A stretch of 64,000 nt of DNA from Aestuariibaculum sp. M13 (GCF_024723255.1 NZ_JANIAC010000003.1:372001-436000), one strand, 5' to 3'; counted from the first letter of the stretch, positions 8,586-17,318 are shown. Translations and numbers: made by a program. The notes: generated by a model from the sequence alone, not told the origin.

Positions 8586-8593
8586 CAAAGATA
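8586..8593 (-). promoter_or_regulatory. Bacteroidota -7 promoter element of purB
   Basis: On the minus strand this reads TATCTTTG, matching TAnnTTTG. It is 25 bp upstream of the ATG at 8560 and would start transcription near or inside the longer frame, which supports the shorter purB start. Confidence 0.6.
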
Positions 8594-8624
8594 GCTTTTT
8601 TACGCGTAAGAGCGAAAACCAATC

Positions 8625-9200
8625 TTATAAGTTTTTAAGCTTCTTCATTTTATTTAAAATATGCTTTGCCCGTGACTTATATGCAGCACTTTGATGATGG
8701 AAATCTTGGTGTAAAATGTCTAACAGTTGCGGGTGAACCCAATGTGTTTCTTTCCCCAATAAAAACAGAGTTTCCATGGCATGCACTTTGGCCGCTACTT
8801 TATGTTCGCTAATCATCCAGTCAAAACAAGCCTCAATCATTTTTTCTTTATGCTTAGACTCTAACGATTTTTTAATGGGGTTGGGTTGCTTCGAGGTGTA
8901 ACGCTCGGCAATAAGCGAGCAGATTTTAGCCATGGGGCGTACAGAAGAATCAAAATGGACTTTACTTAGGTTGTTGGTAAAAAAATCTAAATGAGGTATC
9001 ATGGCATAAATATATTCCAGACAAACGAATTCTAAAATCCTGGCAGCTTTAAAAGATGTTTCGTCGTCAACCATGAATGAAATGTTTATTAATTCGGGAA
9101 ATAAAGACATATCATTTAAAACGAACTGAGCAAATTGAAAGCGGTCATCACGAGCAGCTGTTATATAAGATAATTCTTTATAAAATTCATCTGAAGTCAT
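8625..9200 (-). CDS. Conserved hypothetical helical protein upstream of purB
   Basis: The frame is open to 9284, but the hydrophobic extension overlaps the divergent gene at 9254; the ATG at 9200 (MTSDEFYKEL) gives a soluble 191-aa product. It looks all-helical, with Leu-rich amphipathic stretches and a basic C-terminus (SRAKHILNKMKKLKNL), reminiscent of HEAT-like helical repeats; no catalytic motif is visible. It lies 64 bp upstream of purB on the same strand, an order I believe is common in Flavobacteriaceae, where it is sometimes mislabelled as adenylosuccinate lyase. Function unknown. Confidence 0.75.
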   Translation of the reverse strand: MTSDEFYKELSYITAARDDRFQFAQFVLNDMSLFPELINISFMVDDETSFKAARILEFVCLEYIYAMIPHLDFFTNNLSKVHFDSSVRPMAKICSLIAERYTSKQPNPIKKSLESKHKEKMIEACFDWMISEHKVAAKVHAMETLFLLGKETHWVHPQLLDILHQDFHHQSAAYKSRAKHILNKMKKLKNL

Positions 9201-9253
9201 TCTATTATTTCCTATTTTAGACCTTTTAAAACTTATGGTAAAATAATATATAG

Positions 9254-9727
9254 ATGAAATTACTAAAAAAAATATTACTGGCACTTCTTGTTTTAATTGT
9301 TATCGCTCAATTTTTCGGACCTGAAAAAAATGAAGGGGATATGGCTTCTGTAGAACCGTTTTTAGCTGAAACTAATCCGCCAGCAGATGTAAAAGCTATT
9401 TTAGAAGAAACCTGTTACGACTGCCATAGTGATTTTACCCGATACCCTTGGTACAATAATATTACGCCTGTAAATTATTGGCTAGCTGAGCATATTGAGG
9501 ACGGAAAAAAGCACTTTAATGTGTCAAATTGGGTAGGGAATTCAGTAAAGCGTAAAGACCACAAGTTTGAAGAACTTATTGAGATGGTAGAAGATAAAAG
9601 TATGCCTTTAAAATCATACACCATTACTCATGGTGAAGCTAACCTGTCTGAAGATCAGATTAAAGCCGTTGTCGATTGGGCGAAATTAGTACGTGTTAAG
9701 TACAGTATGATGCCACAGCCGGAATAG
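9254..9727 (+). CDS. Haem-binding domain protein (Haem_bd family)
   Basis: A 157-aa protein with an N-terminal hydrophobic anchor or signal (about residues 5-22) and then a periplasmic domain with ETCYDCHSDFTRYPWY around residues 51-66. The CxxCH is a c-type haem attachment site, and the following W-Y-P pattern with PVNYWLAEHI is characteristic of the Haem_bd (PF14376-type) family. The DGKKHFNVSNW segment is also conserved in the family. It probably carries a covalent haem in the periplasm in electron transfer or haem sensing; no partner oxidoreductase is adjacent. The family call is good and the role unknown. Confidence 0.85.
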   Translation: MKLLKKILLALLVLIVIAQFFGPEKNEGDMASVEPFLAETNPPADVKAILEETCYDCHSDFTRYPWYNNITPVNYWLAEHIEDGKKHFNVSNWVGNSVKRKDHKFEELIEMVEDKSMPLKSYTITHGEANLSEDQIKAVVDWAKLVRVKYSMMPQPE

Positions 9728-9744
9728 TTTTCAGCTTAATCACC

Positions 9745-9752
9745 TATTTTTG
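9745..9752 (+). promoter_or_regulatory. Bacteroidota -7 promoter element
   Basis: TATTTTTG matches TAnnTTTG, 22 bp upstream of the glycosyltransferase ATG at 9775 and 17 bp after the previous stop. It suggests the glycosyltransferase has its own promoter. Confidence 0.5.
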
Positions 9753-9774
9753 CTGAAAATTTAAATGGCTTTTC

Positions 9775-11007
9775 ATGCGTAAGCACTTATTAATTATTGG
9801 TTTTGTCTGGCCGGAACCTAAGAGTTCTGCTGCCGGAAGCAGAATGATGCAGTTGATTCATTTTTTTCAATCTGAAAATTATGAGATTACCTTTGCCAGT
9901 TCTTGTGCCAAAACCGATAATGCTGTAAATCTCGAAGATTTGGGAATTAAACAGGAGTTTATTGAGTTGAATGATTCCAGTTTTAATGGTTTTGTAAAGG
10001 ACTTAAACCCTGAGGTTGTCATGTTCGATAGGTTTATGACTGAAGAACAATTTGGGTGGCGCGTGGCTCAGGAATGTCCCGATGCTTTACGGATTTTAGA
10101 TACCGAAGATTTACATAGCCTACGAAAGGGTAGACATCAGGCATTTAAAGATAAACAGCCATATTCAAAAGCTTATCTGTTCAATGATATGGCGAAACGC
10201 GAAATAGCAAGTATTTATCGTTGCGATTTAAGTTTGATGATATCGGAAGCTGAAATAGAGATTTTAACCTCCGAATTCAAAGTACCTGAACACATATTGG
10301 TTTATTTACCTTTTCTACTTGATAATATTTCAGTAGAACAAATTCAGAAACTTTCAAAATTTGAAGAGCGCCAGGATTTTATAACGATCGGTAATTTTTT
10401 GCACGAGCCCAATTATAATGCAGTTCTGTATTTAAAAGAAACCATCTGGCCATTAATTAAAAAGCAGTTGCCACAGGCAGAAATGCACGTTTACGGTGCA
10501 TATGCTTCGCAAAAAGTGAATCAGTTGAATAATACAAAAGACGGATTTTTAATTAATGGCTTTGCTGAAGATGTTCATCAGGTAATGCAACAGGCTAAAG
10601 TGTGTTTAGCACCATTGAGGTTTGGCGCCGGATTAAAAGGTAAATTGGTTGATGCCATGCAAAACGGTACCCCTTGCATCATGTCAAGTATTGCAGCAGA
10701 GGGTATGTTTGGTGATTTGGAGCCTAACGGATTTATAGAAGATAACCCGGAACAATTTGCAGAAAAAGCTGTTGAATTGTATCAAAATAAAGTGCTTTGG
10801 AAAACCAAGCAGCAAAATGGATTTGAAATTATTAACACCCGTTTTAATGCTGAATTCCATCAAGAGACATTTTCAAAAGTTTTAAATGAAGCGGTTGAAA
10901 ATTTAGAGCAACACCGTTTAAACAACTTCACGGGACAAATGCTTCAGCACCATTTAATGCAAAGCACTAAGTTTATGAGTAAATGGATTGAAGAAAAGAA
11001 TAAATAA
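9775..11007 (+). CDS. Glycosyltransferase, GT4-like (GT-B fold)
   Basis: A 410-aa protein with the two Rossmann-like halves of a GT-B glycosyltransferase. The N-terminal part starts HLLIIGFVWPEPKSSAAGSR, a glycine/serine loop typical of GT4 acceptor domains. The C-terminal half carries FITIGNFLHEPNYNAVLYLKE and then APLRFGAGLKGKLVDAMQNG, the sugar-nucleotide binding E/K-x7-E-like region of family 4. It would transfer a sugar from a nucleotide donor at the inner face of the membrane. There are no neighbouring polysaccharide genes, so the acceptor is unknown. Confidence 0.85.
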   Translation: MRKHLLIIGFVWPEPKSSAAGSRMMQLIHFFQSENYEITFASSCAKTDNAVNLEDLGIKQEFIELNDSSFNGFVKDLNPEVVMFDRFMTEEQFGWRVAQECPDALRILDTEDLHSLRKGRHQAFKDKQPYSKAYLFNDMAKREIASIYRCDLSLMISEAEIEILTSEFKVPEHILVYLPFLLDNISVEQIQKLSKFEERQDFITIGNFLHEPNYNAVLYLKETIWPLIKKQLPQAEMHVYGAYASQKVNQLNNTKDGFLINGFAEDVHQVMQQAKVCLAPLRFGAGLKGKLVDAMQNGTPCIMSSIAAEGMFGDLEPNGFIEDNPEQFAEKAVELYQNKVLWKTKQQNGFEIINTRFNAEFHQETFSKVLNEAVENLEQHRLNNFTGQMLQHHLMQSTKFMSKWIEEKNK

Positions 11008-11019
11008 GTCTTCAATGAT

Positions 11020-11622
11020 TTAATTAAATGTTTCTCCTTCTTGGTTCGCTATAATTATTGGGTCGTCGTTTAGCCATTCAAAATTAGAAAGCGAAACACC
11101 TACAGCGCAATCGTCCATACAACCGTCGGGAACATAGTAACAGTTTTCAATAATGTTATTCGAGTCGTAATTAAACGTAATATGGTTGTCTTGGGCATCT
11201 ACAGATAAATAGTCGTTTAAACATGTGTTGTAAAGTTCGTCAATGGTTAATGCCGGAGCTCCTGAAGTATGGGTTCCTAAAGTCGTTTTTTCTTCTGAAA
11301 ATGCCTCAAGAATAATTCGGTTATCAAAACCTAAATAATGCCCTGTGTTTTCATTGTAAAGAGTATAAGATTCATAAACTCTTGATGTTACTTTACCATC
11401 TAAAACGGTAATGGTTGTGTTAGTTCCAGACCCGAATACCGAACGCGAACTCACCGTGTAGCTATAAGAATCATTGTTAGATTCCTTTAAGTTTTTCCAG
11501 GAGTCTAAGCTAATTTTAAAGTTATAAAGGCTTTTAGCTTGTGAGGCATGGTTGCCATCGCAATTATAGTAGAGTGAACTTGTTAAAATTAGTAGAACAA
11601 GGGCAACAAATTTCTTTTTCAT
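11020..11622 (-). CDS. DUF6174-like lipoprotein (first of tandem pair)
   Basis: A 200-aa protein with a hydrophobic N-terminus and a Cys at about residue 21 (SLYYNC), probably a lipoprotein. The body has SYSYTVSSRS, an ITVLDGKVTSR strand and LTIDELYNTCLNDYLSV, a pattern resembling DUF6174 proteins (W/Y-YTY followed by V-x-DG-V and a TIDELF-like helix). The C-terminal part has conserved cysteines: CYY, six residues on a Cys, then CMDDC, shared with the next gene. The two genes are tandem paralogues, and no enzymatic motif is visible. DUF6174 membership is a resemblance judged by eye. Confidence 0.65.
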   Translation of the reverse strand: MKKKFVALVLLILTSSLYYNCDGNHASQAKSLYNFKISLDSWKNLKESNNDSYSYTVSSRSVFGSGTNTTITVLDGKVTSRVYESYTLYNENTGHYLGFDNRIILEAFSEEKTTLGTHTSGAPALTIDELYNTCLNDYLSVDAQDNHITFNYDSNNIIENCYYVPDGCMDDCAVGVSLSNFEWLNDDPIIIANQEGETFN

Positions 11623-11719
11623 AAATCCAATCTTATTTGTTTAGTTGCTATAAAATTAAGAAAAAGGATGCGCTTATTCAAGTAATTAATCCATTGGTTT
11701 TATTTAAATGAAGTAAATT

Positions 11720-12307
11720 TTAAAGCCATTCAAAATGTGTTAATTTAATTCCGAAATAACAATCGTCTACACAAAAGTTGGAAGTGTAATAACAATCTTT
11801 AAGAATATTTTTGTCATCCACACTAAAATTAATCTCGTTTGATGACGGATTAACAGATAAATACTTTTTTAAACAGGTATTATAAAGTTCATCAATTGTT
11901 AAGGCTGGGGCCGCATTGCAAAAAGAAACACTGTTATTGTCATCGTCGTTAGATTCACAATTGTATGTGCCTATGGAGTTCTTATCTTCAACAAACGACC
12001 CTAAAATAATTCGGTTTTCATAGTCTAGAAAATTAGCTTCGTCATCATATTGAGAGTATATTTCAAAAGCTCTGGAAATGATTATGCCGTTTTCAACGGT
12101 AATAGTGGTGGTGCCGTTGTAGCCTAATTCGGTTTTTGAATTCACTGTATAAGCGTACGACGCATGGTTAAGTTGCTTTAAATTATTCCAGTAATCTAGA
12201 CTCATTTTAAAAGTAGTAATAGAAGTTTCGATAGAGGTGTTAGTCTCTTCGTTTGAACAACTTAAAATAAATATAGTAAAGAAAAGGTAAGTGGTTTTCT
12301 TAATCAT
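11720..12307 (-). CDS. DUF6174-like lipoprotein (second of tandem pair)
   Basis: A 195-aa lipoprotein with a clear lipobox (FILSCS at about residues 13-18). It is a paralogue of the gene at 11020-11622: shared SYAYTVNSKT, TITVENG, an identical APALTIDELYNTCL stretch, the DCYY...CVDDC cysteine cluster and HFEWL at the end. It differs by an insertion with Asp/Asn and two extra cysteines around residues 115-130. The two were probably created by tandem duplication. Both are divergent from the ABC-F gene. Function unknown. Confidence 0.68.
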   Translation of the reverse strand: MIKKTTYLFFTIFILSCSNEETNTSIETSITTFKMSLDYWNNLKQLNHASYAYTVNSKTELGYNGTTTITVENGIIISRAFEIYSQYDDEANFLDYENRIILGSFVEDKNSIGTYNCESNDDDNNSVSFCNAAPALTIDELYNTCLKKYLSVNPSSNEINFSVDDKNILKDCYYTSNFCVDDCYFGIKLTHFEWL

Positions 12308-12470
12308 TGGTTGGAGGGTTTTTTAATGACGCAAAGTATTACGCTAGCTTTTTTTTAAAGTAACCTAAGGTTTATTAAAATGTTAAGAATAGATTTTAGG
12401 GTAATCACCTGTTTATGGAAATTAACTTTTGTACGTGTAGTTTATCGTAGATTATTAAATGGCTTTTTTT

Positions 12471-12478
12471 TAGCTTTG
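12471..12478 (+). promoter_or_regulatory. Bacteroidota -7 promoter element of the ABC-F gene
   Basis: TAGCTTTG matches TAnnTTTG, 19 bp upstream of the ATG at 12498. No good TTG -33 element is visible at 17-23 bp. Confidence 0.5.
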
Positions 12479-12497
12479 CGCCTTTAAAATTCAGAAT

Positions 12498-14135
12498 ATG
12501 ATTTCAGTTGATGCTTTAGCAGTCGAGTTTGGTGGAAGCGCTTTATTTAGTGATGTGTCGTTTACTATTAATGAGAACGATAAAATTGCGTTAATGGGAA
12601 AAAATGGTGCCGGAAAAAGTACCATGATGAAAATTATTGCAGGCGAACAAAAAGCAACCCGTGGAAATGTACGTTTTCCAAAAGATGTTGTGATTGCTTA
12701 CTTGCCACAGCATTTATTAACTGAAGACGATTGTACTGTTTTTGAAGAAGCATCAAAAGCGTTTAATCATATTTTTGAAATGCGCGACGAAATGGCGCGC
12801 CTTAACAAAGAATTAGAAACCCGCACTGATTACGAGTCTGATGATTATATGAAAATCATTGAAAAAGTATCAGATTTAGGGGAGAAATTCTATGCACTTG
12901 AAGAAGTAAATTACGATGCCGAAGTTGAAAAGGCTTTACGTGGTTTAGGATTTAAACGTGAAGATTTCACGCGATTAACTAGCGAATTTAGTGGTGGTTA
13001 CCGTATGCGTATCGAGCTGGCTAAAATCTTATTGCAAAAACCAGACTTAATTCTTCTTGATGAGCCTACCAACCACATCGATATCGAATCGGTAATCTGG
13101 TTGGAAGATTTCTTAATCAATAAAGCGAAAGCCGTAATGGTTATTTCGCATGATAAAGCATTTATCGATAATATAACCAATCGTACTATAGAAGTTACTA
13201 TGGGGCGTATTTACGATTATAAAGCGAATTATTCACACTACTTGCAGCTTCGTGAAGATCGAAGAATACACCAATTAAAAGCTTACGAAGAACAACAAAA
13301 ATTTATCGCTGAAACGAAAGCGTTTATTGAGCGTTTTAAAGGAACATATTCGAAAACCAATCAGGTAAATTCACGTGAGCGTATGTTGGAAAAACTTGAG
13401 ATTATTGAAGTCGATGAGGTTGATACTTCGGCTTTAAAATTACGTTTTCCTCCGGCACCACGTTCTGGTGATTATCCTGTGTCGGTTAAGGATTTATCGA
13501 AATCTTACGATGAGCATGTGGTGTTTAGAGACGCTAATATGTCCATTTCAAGAGGAGAGAAGGTGGCTTTTGTTGGACGAAATGGAGAAGGAAAATCGAC
13601 CATGATCAAAGCGATTATGGGAGAAATTGATGTTGATGGACAATGTGGATTGGGACATAACGTAAAAGTGGGGTACTTTGCGCAAAATCAGGCCTCGTTA
13701 TTAGATGATAATCTAACTATTTTTCAAACCGTTGATGAAGTTGCCGAAGGCGATATCCGTACGCAGATAAAGAATATTTTAGGTGGCTTTATGTTTAAAG
13801 GCGACGATATCGATAAAAAAGTTGGTGTGCTTTCAGGAGGTGAAAAAACACGTCTGGCTATGGTTAAATTACTTTTAGAACCAGTAAACCTTTTGATTCT
13901 CGATGAGCCTACCAACCACTTAGATTTAAAATCGAAAGATGTACTTAAAGAAGCCTTAAAGAATTTCGATGGTACTTTGATTTTGGTGTCTCACGACCGT
14001 GATTTTCTTCAAGGATTATCGCAAAAGGTATTCGAATTCAAGGACCAGCGTGTTATTGAGCATTTCGAAACTATCGACGATTTCTTAAAACGTAATCGCA
14101 TAGAGAGTTTAAAACAAATCGATTTAAAGGCTTAA
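12498..14135 (+). CDS. ABC-F family ATP-binding cassette protein
   Basis: A 545-aa protein made of two ABC ATPase domains and no transmembrane part, which defines ABC-F. Domain 1 has Walker A GKNGAGKS (about 34-41), signature FSGGYRMR and Walker B LILLDEPTNHID. Domain 2 has GRNGEGKS, signature LSGGEKTR and LLILDEPTNHLD. Between them lies the charged linker (about 245-310, KAYEEQQKFIAETKAFIERF) that reaches into the ribosome. The length and linker fit the housekeeping YbiT/YkpA-like group, which acts on stalled ribosomes, rather than the antibiotic-resistance ABC-F proteins. It stands alone with its own promoter element. Confidence 0.93.
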   Translation: MISVDALAVEFGGSALFSDVSFTINENDKIALMGKNGAGKSTMMKIIAGEQKATRGNVRFPKDVVIAYLPQHLLTEDDCTVFEEASKAFNHIFEMRDEMARLNKELETRTDYESDDYMKIIEKVSDLGEKFYALEEVNYDAEVEKALRGLGFKREDFTRLTSEFSGGYRMRIELAKILLQKPDLILLDEPTNHIDIESVIWLEDFLINKAKAVMVISHDKAFIDNITNRTIEVTMGRIYDYKANYSHYLQLREDRRIHQLKAYEEQQKFIAETKAFIERFKGTYSKTNQVNSRERMLEKLEIIEVDEVDTSALKLRFPPAPRSGDYPVSVKDLSKSYDEHVVFRDANMSISRGEKVAFVGRNGEGKSTMIKAIMGEIDVDGQCGLGHNVKVGYFAQNQASLLDDNLTIFQTVDEVAEGDIRTQIKNILGGFMFKGDDIDKKVGVLSGGEKTRLAMVKLLLEPVNLLILDEPTNHLDLKSKDVLKEALKNFDGTLILVSHDRDFLQGLSQKVFEFKDQRVIEHFETIDDFLKRNRIESLKQIDLKA

Positions 14136-14224
14136 AACTGGCGTCTGTCTAAATAAATTAGGTAAACCATAAAATTATTTTACTTTAGGGAGCATTAAAA
14201 CATACCCTTTTTAGAATAAAATTT

Positions 14225-15673
14225 ATGAACCCCCTTTTTTATTGTTTAGTAGCGCTGTCGTTTTTTTCTTGTAATACATCAACGTCTAAGATAGATCAAG
14301 TTGATACATCCAAACCCAATGTGGTTTTGTTTTATCTCGATGATAGTGGTTATGGAGATGTAGCACATAATGGAAACCCAACAATAAAAACACCGAACAT
14401 CACCAAACTTAAAGAAAGTGGTGTTAGTTTTACCCAGTTTTATGTTACGGCAGCGGCTTGTTCGGCATCGAGATACTCTTTGCTTACAGGGCGATATCCT
14501 GGTAGATCTGGTTTAGGTTGGTGGGTAATTGCTCCAGGAACAAAACAGTATATTCATACCAATGAGTTGACTTTAGCCGAAGGGTTAAAGTCAGTGGGAT
14601 ATAAGACTGGAATGTTCGGAAAGTGGCATTTAGGAACGCCTAATGAAAAGAATAATTTTACACCAGATGCCTTGCCTTTAGCTCATGGTTTTGATGAGTG
14701 GATTGGTACTAATGTGTCTCACGATTATAATAATGCTATGTTGTTGCAAAGTGATTCAGAAGGGACTAATCCGGCTAAGGGGTATAAGGTTTTAGCAAAA
14801 GATTTACCATCAGATACGTTGACTTCAGAATCTTTAACCGGAGTATGCACTAAGGCAGCAGTGAACTTCATTAAAAAGAATAAATCGAATCCGTTTTTTG
14901 CATATATTCCATACAATATGCCACATTTGGGATTATTTGTAAGCGACAAGTTTAAAGGCACATCTCGAAATGGTGAATTAGGTGATGTTATGGAAGAACT
15001 TGATGCTGCGATTGGAGATGTTTGTAACGCGCTTGAAGAAGCCGGCATTCGCGATAACACGATTATTATTTTTTCATCTGATAATGGACCATGGATAAAA
15101 TGGAGTACGCGCTCTGATAGTGAAAAATATGGAGACACTCGTTTAAAAGTGGGATATGCAACACCATTTCGAGATGGGAAAGGGTCGACTTGGGAAGGCG
15201 GACATCGTGTGCCTGGTATTATTAGTTGGCCAGCGAAAATAAAAGGTGATAGAAATGAGCAAACTCCAATAAGTACTCTGGATATTTTACCTACTATTCT
15301 ATCCATTACAGGAGCTGAATTACCAAAAGACAGAACGATTGACGGTCGCGATATTAGTGATTTATTATTGAATGAATCAACTACACCTCAATTTGAAAAC
15401 TTTGAGTTTTTCTATTCTTATGATGATAATTATCCGTCAGCAATTAGAAAAGATGCCTGGAAATTACACACACGTATAGGCTCCCAGACCGGTGATGATT
15501 ATGGTTATGTAGCTTCAAAAGAAAGTCCATTATTATTTCAGGTAGAAAAAGATTTGGGAGAACGTGTAGACGTTGCCAGTGAAAATCCGGAATTAGTTTC
15601 AGAATTATTGACTGAATTTGAGTTGTTTGAGAAGCAATTAAAGGAAGAGGGGAGTTTCTGGGATAACCAATAA
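14225..15673 (+). CDS. Sulfatase (arylsulfatase family S1), lipoprotein
   Basis: A 482-aa formylglycine sulfatase. The lipobox FFSCN near residue 16 indicates a membrane-anchored, probably periplasmic or surface, protein. The metal-binding start is PNVVLFYLDDSGYGD. The active-site motif CSASRYSLLTGR begins at Cys79, which must be converted to formylglycine, followed by GKWHLG. SDNGPW and the RVPGIISWPAKI segment complete the arylsulfatase A/GALNS-like fold. The third motif residue is Ala (C-x-A-x-R). The gene is isolated, with no SusCD pair or maturase next to it, so the substrate (probably a sulfated algal or animal glycan) is unknown. Confidence 0.92.
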   Translation: MNPLFYCLVALSFFSCNTSTSKIDQVDTSKPNVVLFYLDDSGYGDVAHNGNPTIKTPNITKLKESGVSFTQFYVTAAACSASRYSLLTGRYPGRSGLGWWVIAPGTKQYIHTNELTLAEGLKSVGYKTGMFGKWHLGTPNEKNNFTPDALPLAHGFDEWIGTNVSHDYNNAMLLQSDSEGTNPAKGYKVLAKDLPSDTLTSESLTGVCTKAAVNFIKKNKSNPFFAYIPYNMPHLGLFVSDKFKGTSRNGELGDVMEELDAAIGDVCNALEEAGIRDNTIIIFSSDNGPWIKWSTRSDSEKYGDTRLKVGYATPFRDGKGSTWEGGHRVPGIISWPAKIKGDRNEQTPISTLDILPTILSITGAELPKDRTIDGRDISDLLLNESTTPQFENFEFFYSYDDNYPSAIRKDAWKLHTRIGSQTGDDYGYVASKESPLLFQVEKDLGERVDVASENPELVSELLTEFELFEKQLKEEGSFWDNQ

Positions 15674-15744
15674 ATTTAAAATCGAACACTTAAAATCAGC
15701 TTACTTTCTTAAATATCAACCGGACTTAAATCGGCATTCTTTTC

Positions 15745-15752
15745 TATCTTTG
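15745..15752 (+). promoter_or_regulatory. Bacteroidota -7 element directly before the HipA-like gene
   Basis: TATCTTTG matches TAnnTTTG and ends 4 bp before the ATG at 15757, so transcription would start at or next to the start codon. Confidence 0.5.
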
Positions 15753-15756
15753 CCGT

Positions 15757-16539
15757 ATGAGTAAAACAATAGAAATACGAACTGTTGATGTGGTTCAGTA
15801 CATAAAACCTTTACGAGAAGGTGGCTCGATGCCTGGCATTGTAAATGCTGACGACGATTTTCTTTATGTACTGAAGTTTCGAGGTGCCGGACAAGGAAAG
15901 AAAGCCTTGATTTCGGAATTGATGGGAGGTGAGTTAGCCAGAATCCTTGGTTTAAAAGTTCCTGAGTTGGTATTTATGAATTTAGACGATTCGTTCAGTA
16001 AAACGGAACCGGATGAAGAAATTCAGGATTTACTCAAATTTAGTGTTGGTTTAAATCTCGGGTTACATTTTTTATCGGGAGCTATAACCTTCGATCCGTT
16101 GGTGAATACCGTTGATCCTATTACCGCGTCGAAAATTGTACTTTTAGATAGTTTAATTAGTAATATAGACAGAACCGTAAAGAATACCAATCTGCTAACC
16201 TGGAACAACGAATTGTGGGTTATAGATAATGGCGCCAGTTTTTATTTTCATCATAATTGGGATTTATATAAAAATCATCTTACCAGAACGTTTCCATTAA
16301 TAAAAGATCATGTGTTGTTGCCTTGGGCCACAAAATTAGATATAGTGGCTACCGAAATTAAGCAGATTTTTACTAAAGAGAAACTGGAAGAGATTATTGG
16401 TTTAATTCCCGAAGATTGGTTGTTAGACGAATCGGAAAAGATGAATCCGCAAGAGATGAGAATAGCTTATATGGAATACTTACAGGCTAAACTGGCGATG
16501 ATTGATAAACTGGTTAAAGAGGCTGAAGATGCAAGATAA
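15757..16539 (+). CDS. HipA-like kinase (HipA_2 family)
   Basis: A 260-aa protein with the kinase core of HipA but without its N-terminal subdomain. Visible features are YVLKFRGAGQGKKALISEL (nucleotide-binding Lys and glycine-rich loop, about 31-51), LGLKVPEL, the catalytic-loop-like SLISNIDRTVKNTN (about 135-150, compare HxxDxNxRN) and VIDNGASFYF as the metal-binding segment. No HipB-like antitoxin is adjacent. Instead, a DUF3037 gene overlaps its end by 11 bp, a known pairing for this subfamily. The target is unknown. HipA proper phosphorylates glutamyl-tRNA synthetase, but that should not be carried over. Confidence 0.85.
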   Translation: MSKTIEIRTVDVVQYIKPLREGGSMPGIVNADDDFLYVLKFRGAGQGKKALISELMGGELARILGLKVPELVFMNLDDSFSKTEPDEEIQDLLKFSVGLNLGLHFLSGAITFDPLVNTVDPITASKIVLLDSLISNIDRTVKNTNLLTWNNELWVIDNGASFYFHHNWDLYKNHLTRTFPLIKDHVLLPWATKLDIVATEIKQIFTKEKLEEIIGLIPEDWLLDESEKMNPQEMRIAYMEYLQAKLAMIDKLVKEAEDAR

Positions 16540-16912
16540 AATTAAGTTTGAATACGCCATAATTCGACTGGTTCCTAAAGTAGAGCGAGGAGAGTTCTTT
16601 AATATCGGGGCCATTGTATATGCCAAGCAGAAGAAATTTCTTGGCGTGAAATATCATATCGATAACTTAAAACTGGAAGCTTTTTGTAAAGACATAGATA
16701 TTAATTTAATTAATAAATATCTTGAAGCCTGGGAACTTGTTTGTGAAGGAAAAAAAGAAGGAGGAAGAATAGGTGCGCTAGATTTACCTGATCGATTTCA
16801 TTGGTTAACCGCGTCCCGAAGTACTATAATTCAGAGTTCTGAAGTCCACTCCGGGCTATGTGAAAACCCGGAAAAGACTTTAAATGATATATTTCAGAAA
16901 TTCGTCTTGTAA
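16529..16912 (+). CDS. DUF3037 domain-containing protein
   Basis: The frame is open from 16502, but the ATG at 16529 (MQDKIKFEYAIIRLVPKVERG) is the conserved family start and gives 127 aa with an 11-bp overlap with the kinase gene. DUF3037 is recognised from YAIIRLVPKVERGEFFNIGAIVY near the N-terminus and the DLPDRFHWLTASRSTIIQSS segment near residues 88-107. The coupling with a HipA_2 kinase is recurrent across bacteria, so it may be its regulator, substrate or antitoxin-like partner. No activity has been established to my knowledge. Confidence 0.85.
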   Translation: MQDKIKFEYAIIRLVPKVERGEFFNIGAIVYAKQKKFLGVKYHIDNLKLEAFCKDIDINLINKYLEAWELVCEGKKEGGRIGALDLPDRFHWLTASRSTIIQSSEVHSGLCENPEKTLNDIFQKFVL

Positions 16913-16913
16913 G

Positions 16914-17318
16914 TTATTGCTTGAATAACTTAAAGCTTAAAACTTCATCACAATATTCTACAGTTATTTTATTTCTTACAATATCGTCAGGTAATGCAAA
17001 TTTGTGTTTAACAAGAGCAGAAGGGTAGCAGTAAGAATGTCTCGAAGGTGTGTTTTCTTCAACTTGTTTGTTGTGTCGTCTACGTTCGGTAGTAACAACT
17101 AATTTATCTCCGGCGATATAAAAATTAAAATCATCTTTAATATACCCGGGAATTTTTAATTCATAATGATAAGAAGTTTCAGTTTCTTTAACATTTGCTA
17201 AGGATGAACTTTCAGGTAGATTGGAATCTTTTTTTTCATGCTCATTTTTTAAGATATCCTGTCTGTTGTAAAACGAGGCATAAGAAGGTTTTTTGTCTAC
17301 ATTAGTGTTTGGTGTCAT
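16914..17318 (-). CDS. Hsp20/alpha-crystallin small heat-shock protein
   Basis: A 134-aa protein. The N-terminal 40 residues are polar and variable. The alpha-crystallin domain runs from about residue 42 (ANVKETETSYHYELKIPGYIKDDF) through KLVVTTERRR to the end. The domain's usual ending is shortened: the protein stops at SFKLFKQ, with no GVLxxxxP strand followed by an I-x-I tail. This may limit oligomer assembly. It is an ATP-independent chaperone by family. It converges on the DUF3037 gene with one base between the stops. An inverted repeat lies about 90 bp upstream of the start. Confidence 0.82.
   Translation of the reverse strand: MTPNTNVDKKPSYASFYNRQDILKNEHEKKDSNLPESSSLANVKETETSYHYELKIPGYIKDDFNFYIAGDKLVVTTERRRHNKQVEENTPSRHSYCYPSALVKHKFALPDDIVRNKITVEYCDEVLSFKLFKQ

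Noticed and set aside
14725-15306. 193-codon minus-strand frame within the sulfatase gene
   Set aside because: It is wholly inside a gene with all sulfatase motifs and has no recognisable domain.
15757-16912. Classical HipBA toxin-antitoxin system
   Set aside because: No HipB-type helix-turn-helix gene is present and the kinase lacks HipA's N-terminal subdomain, so the classical label is not supported.
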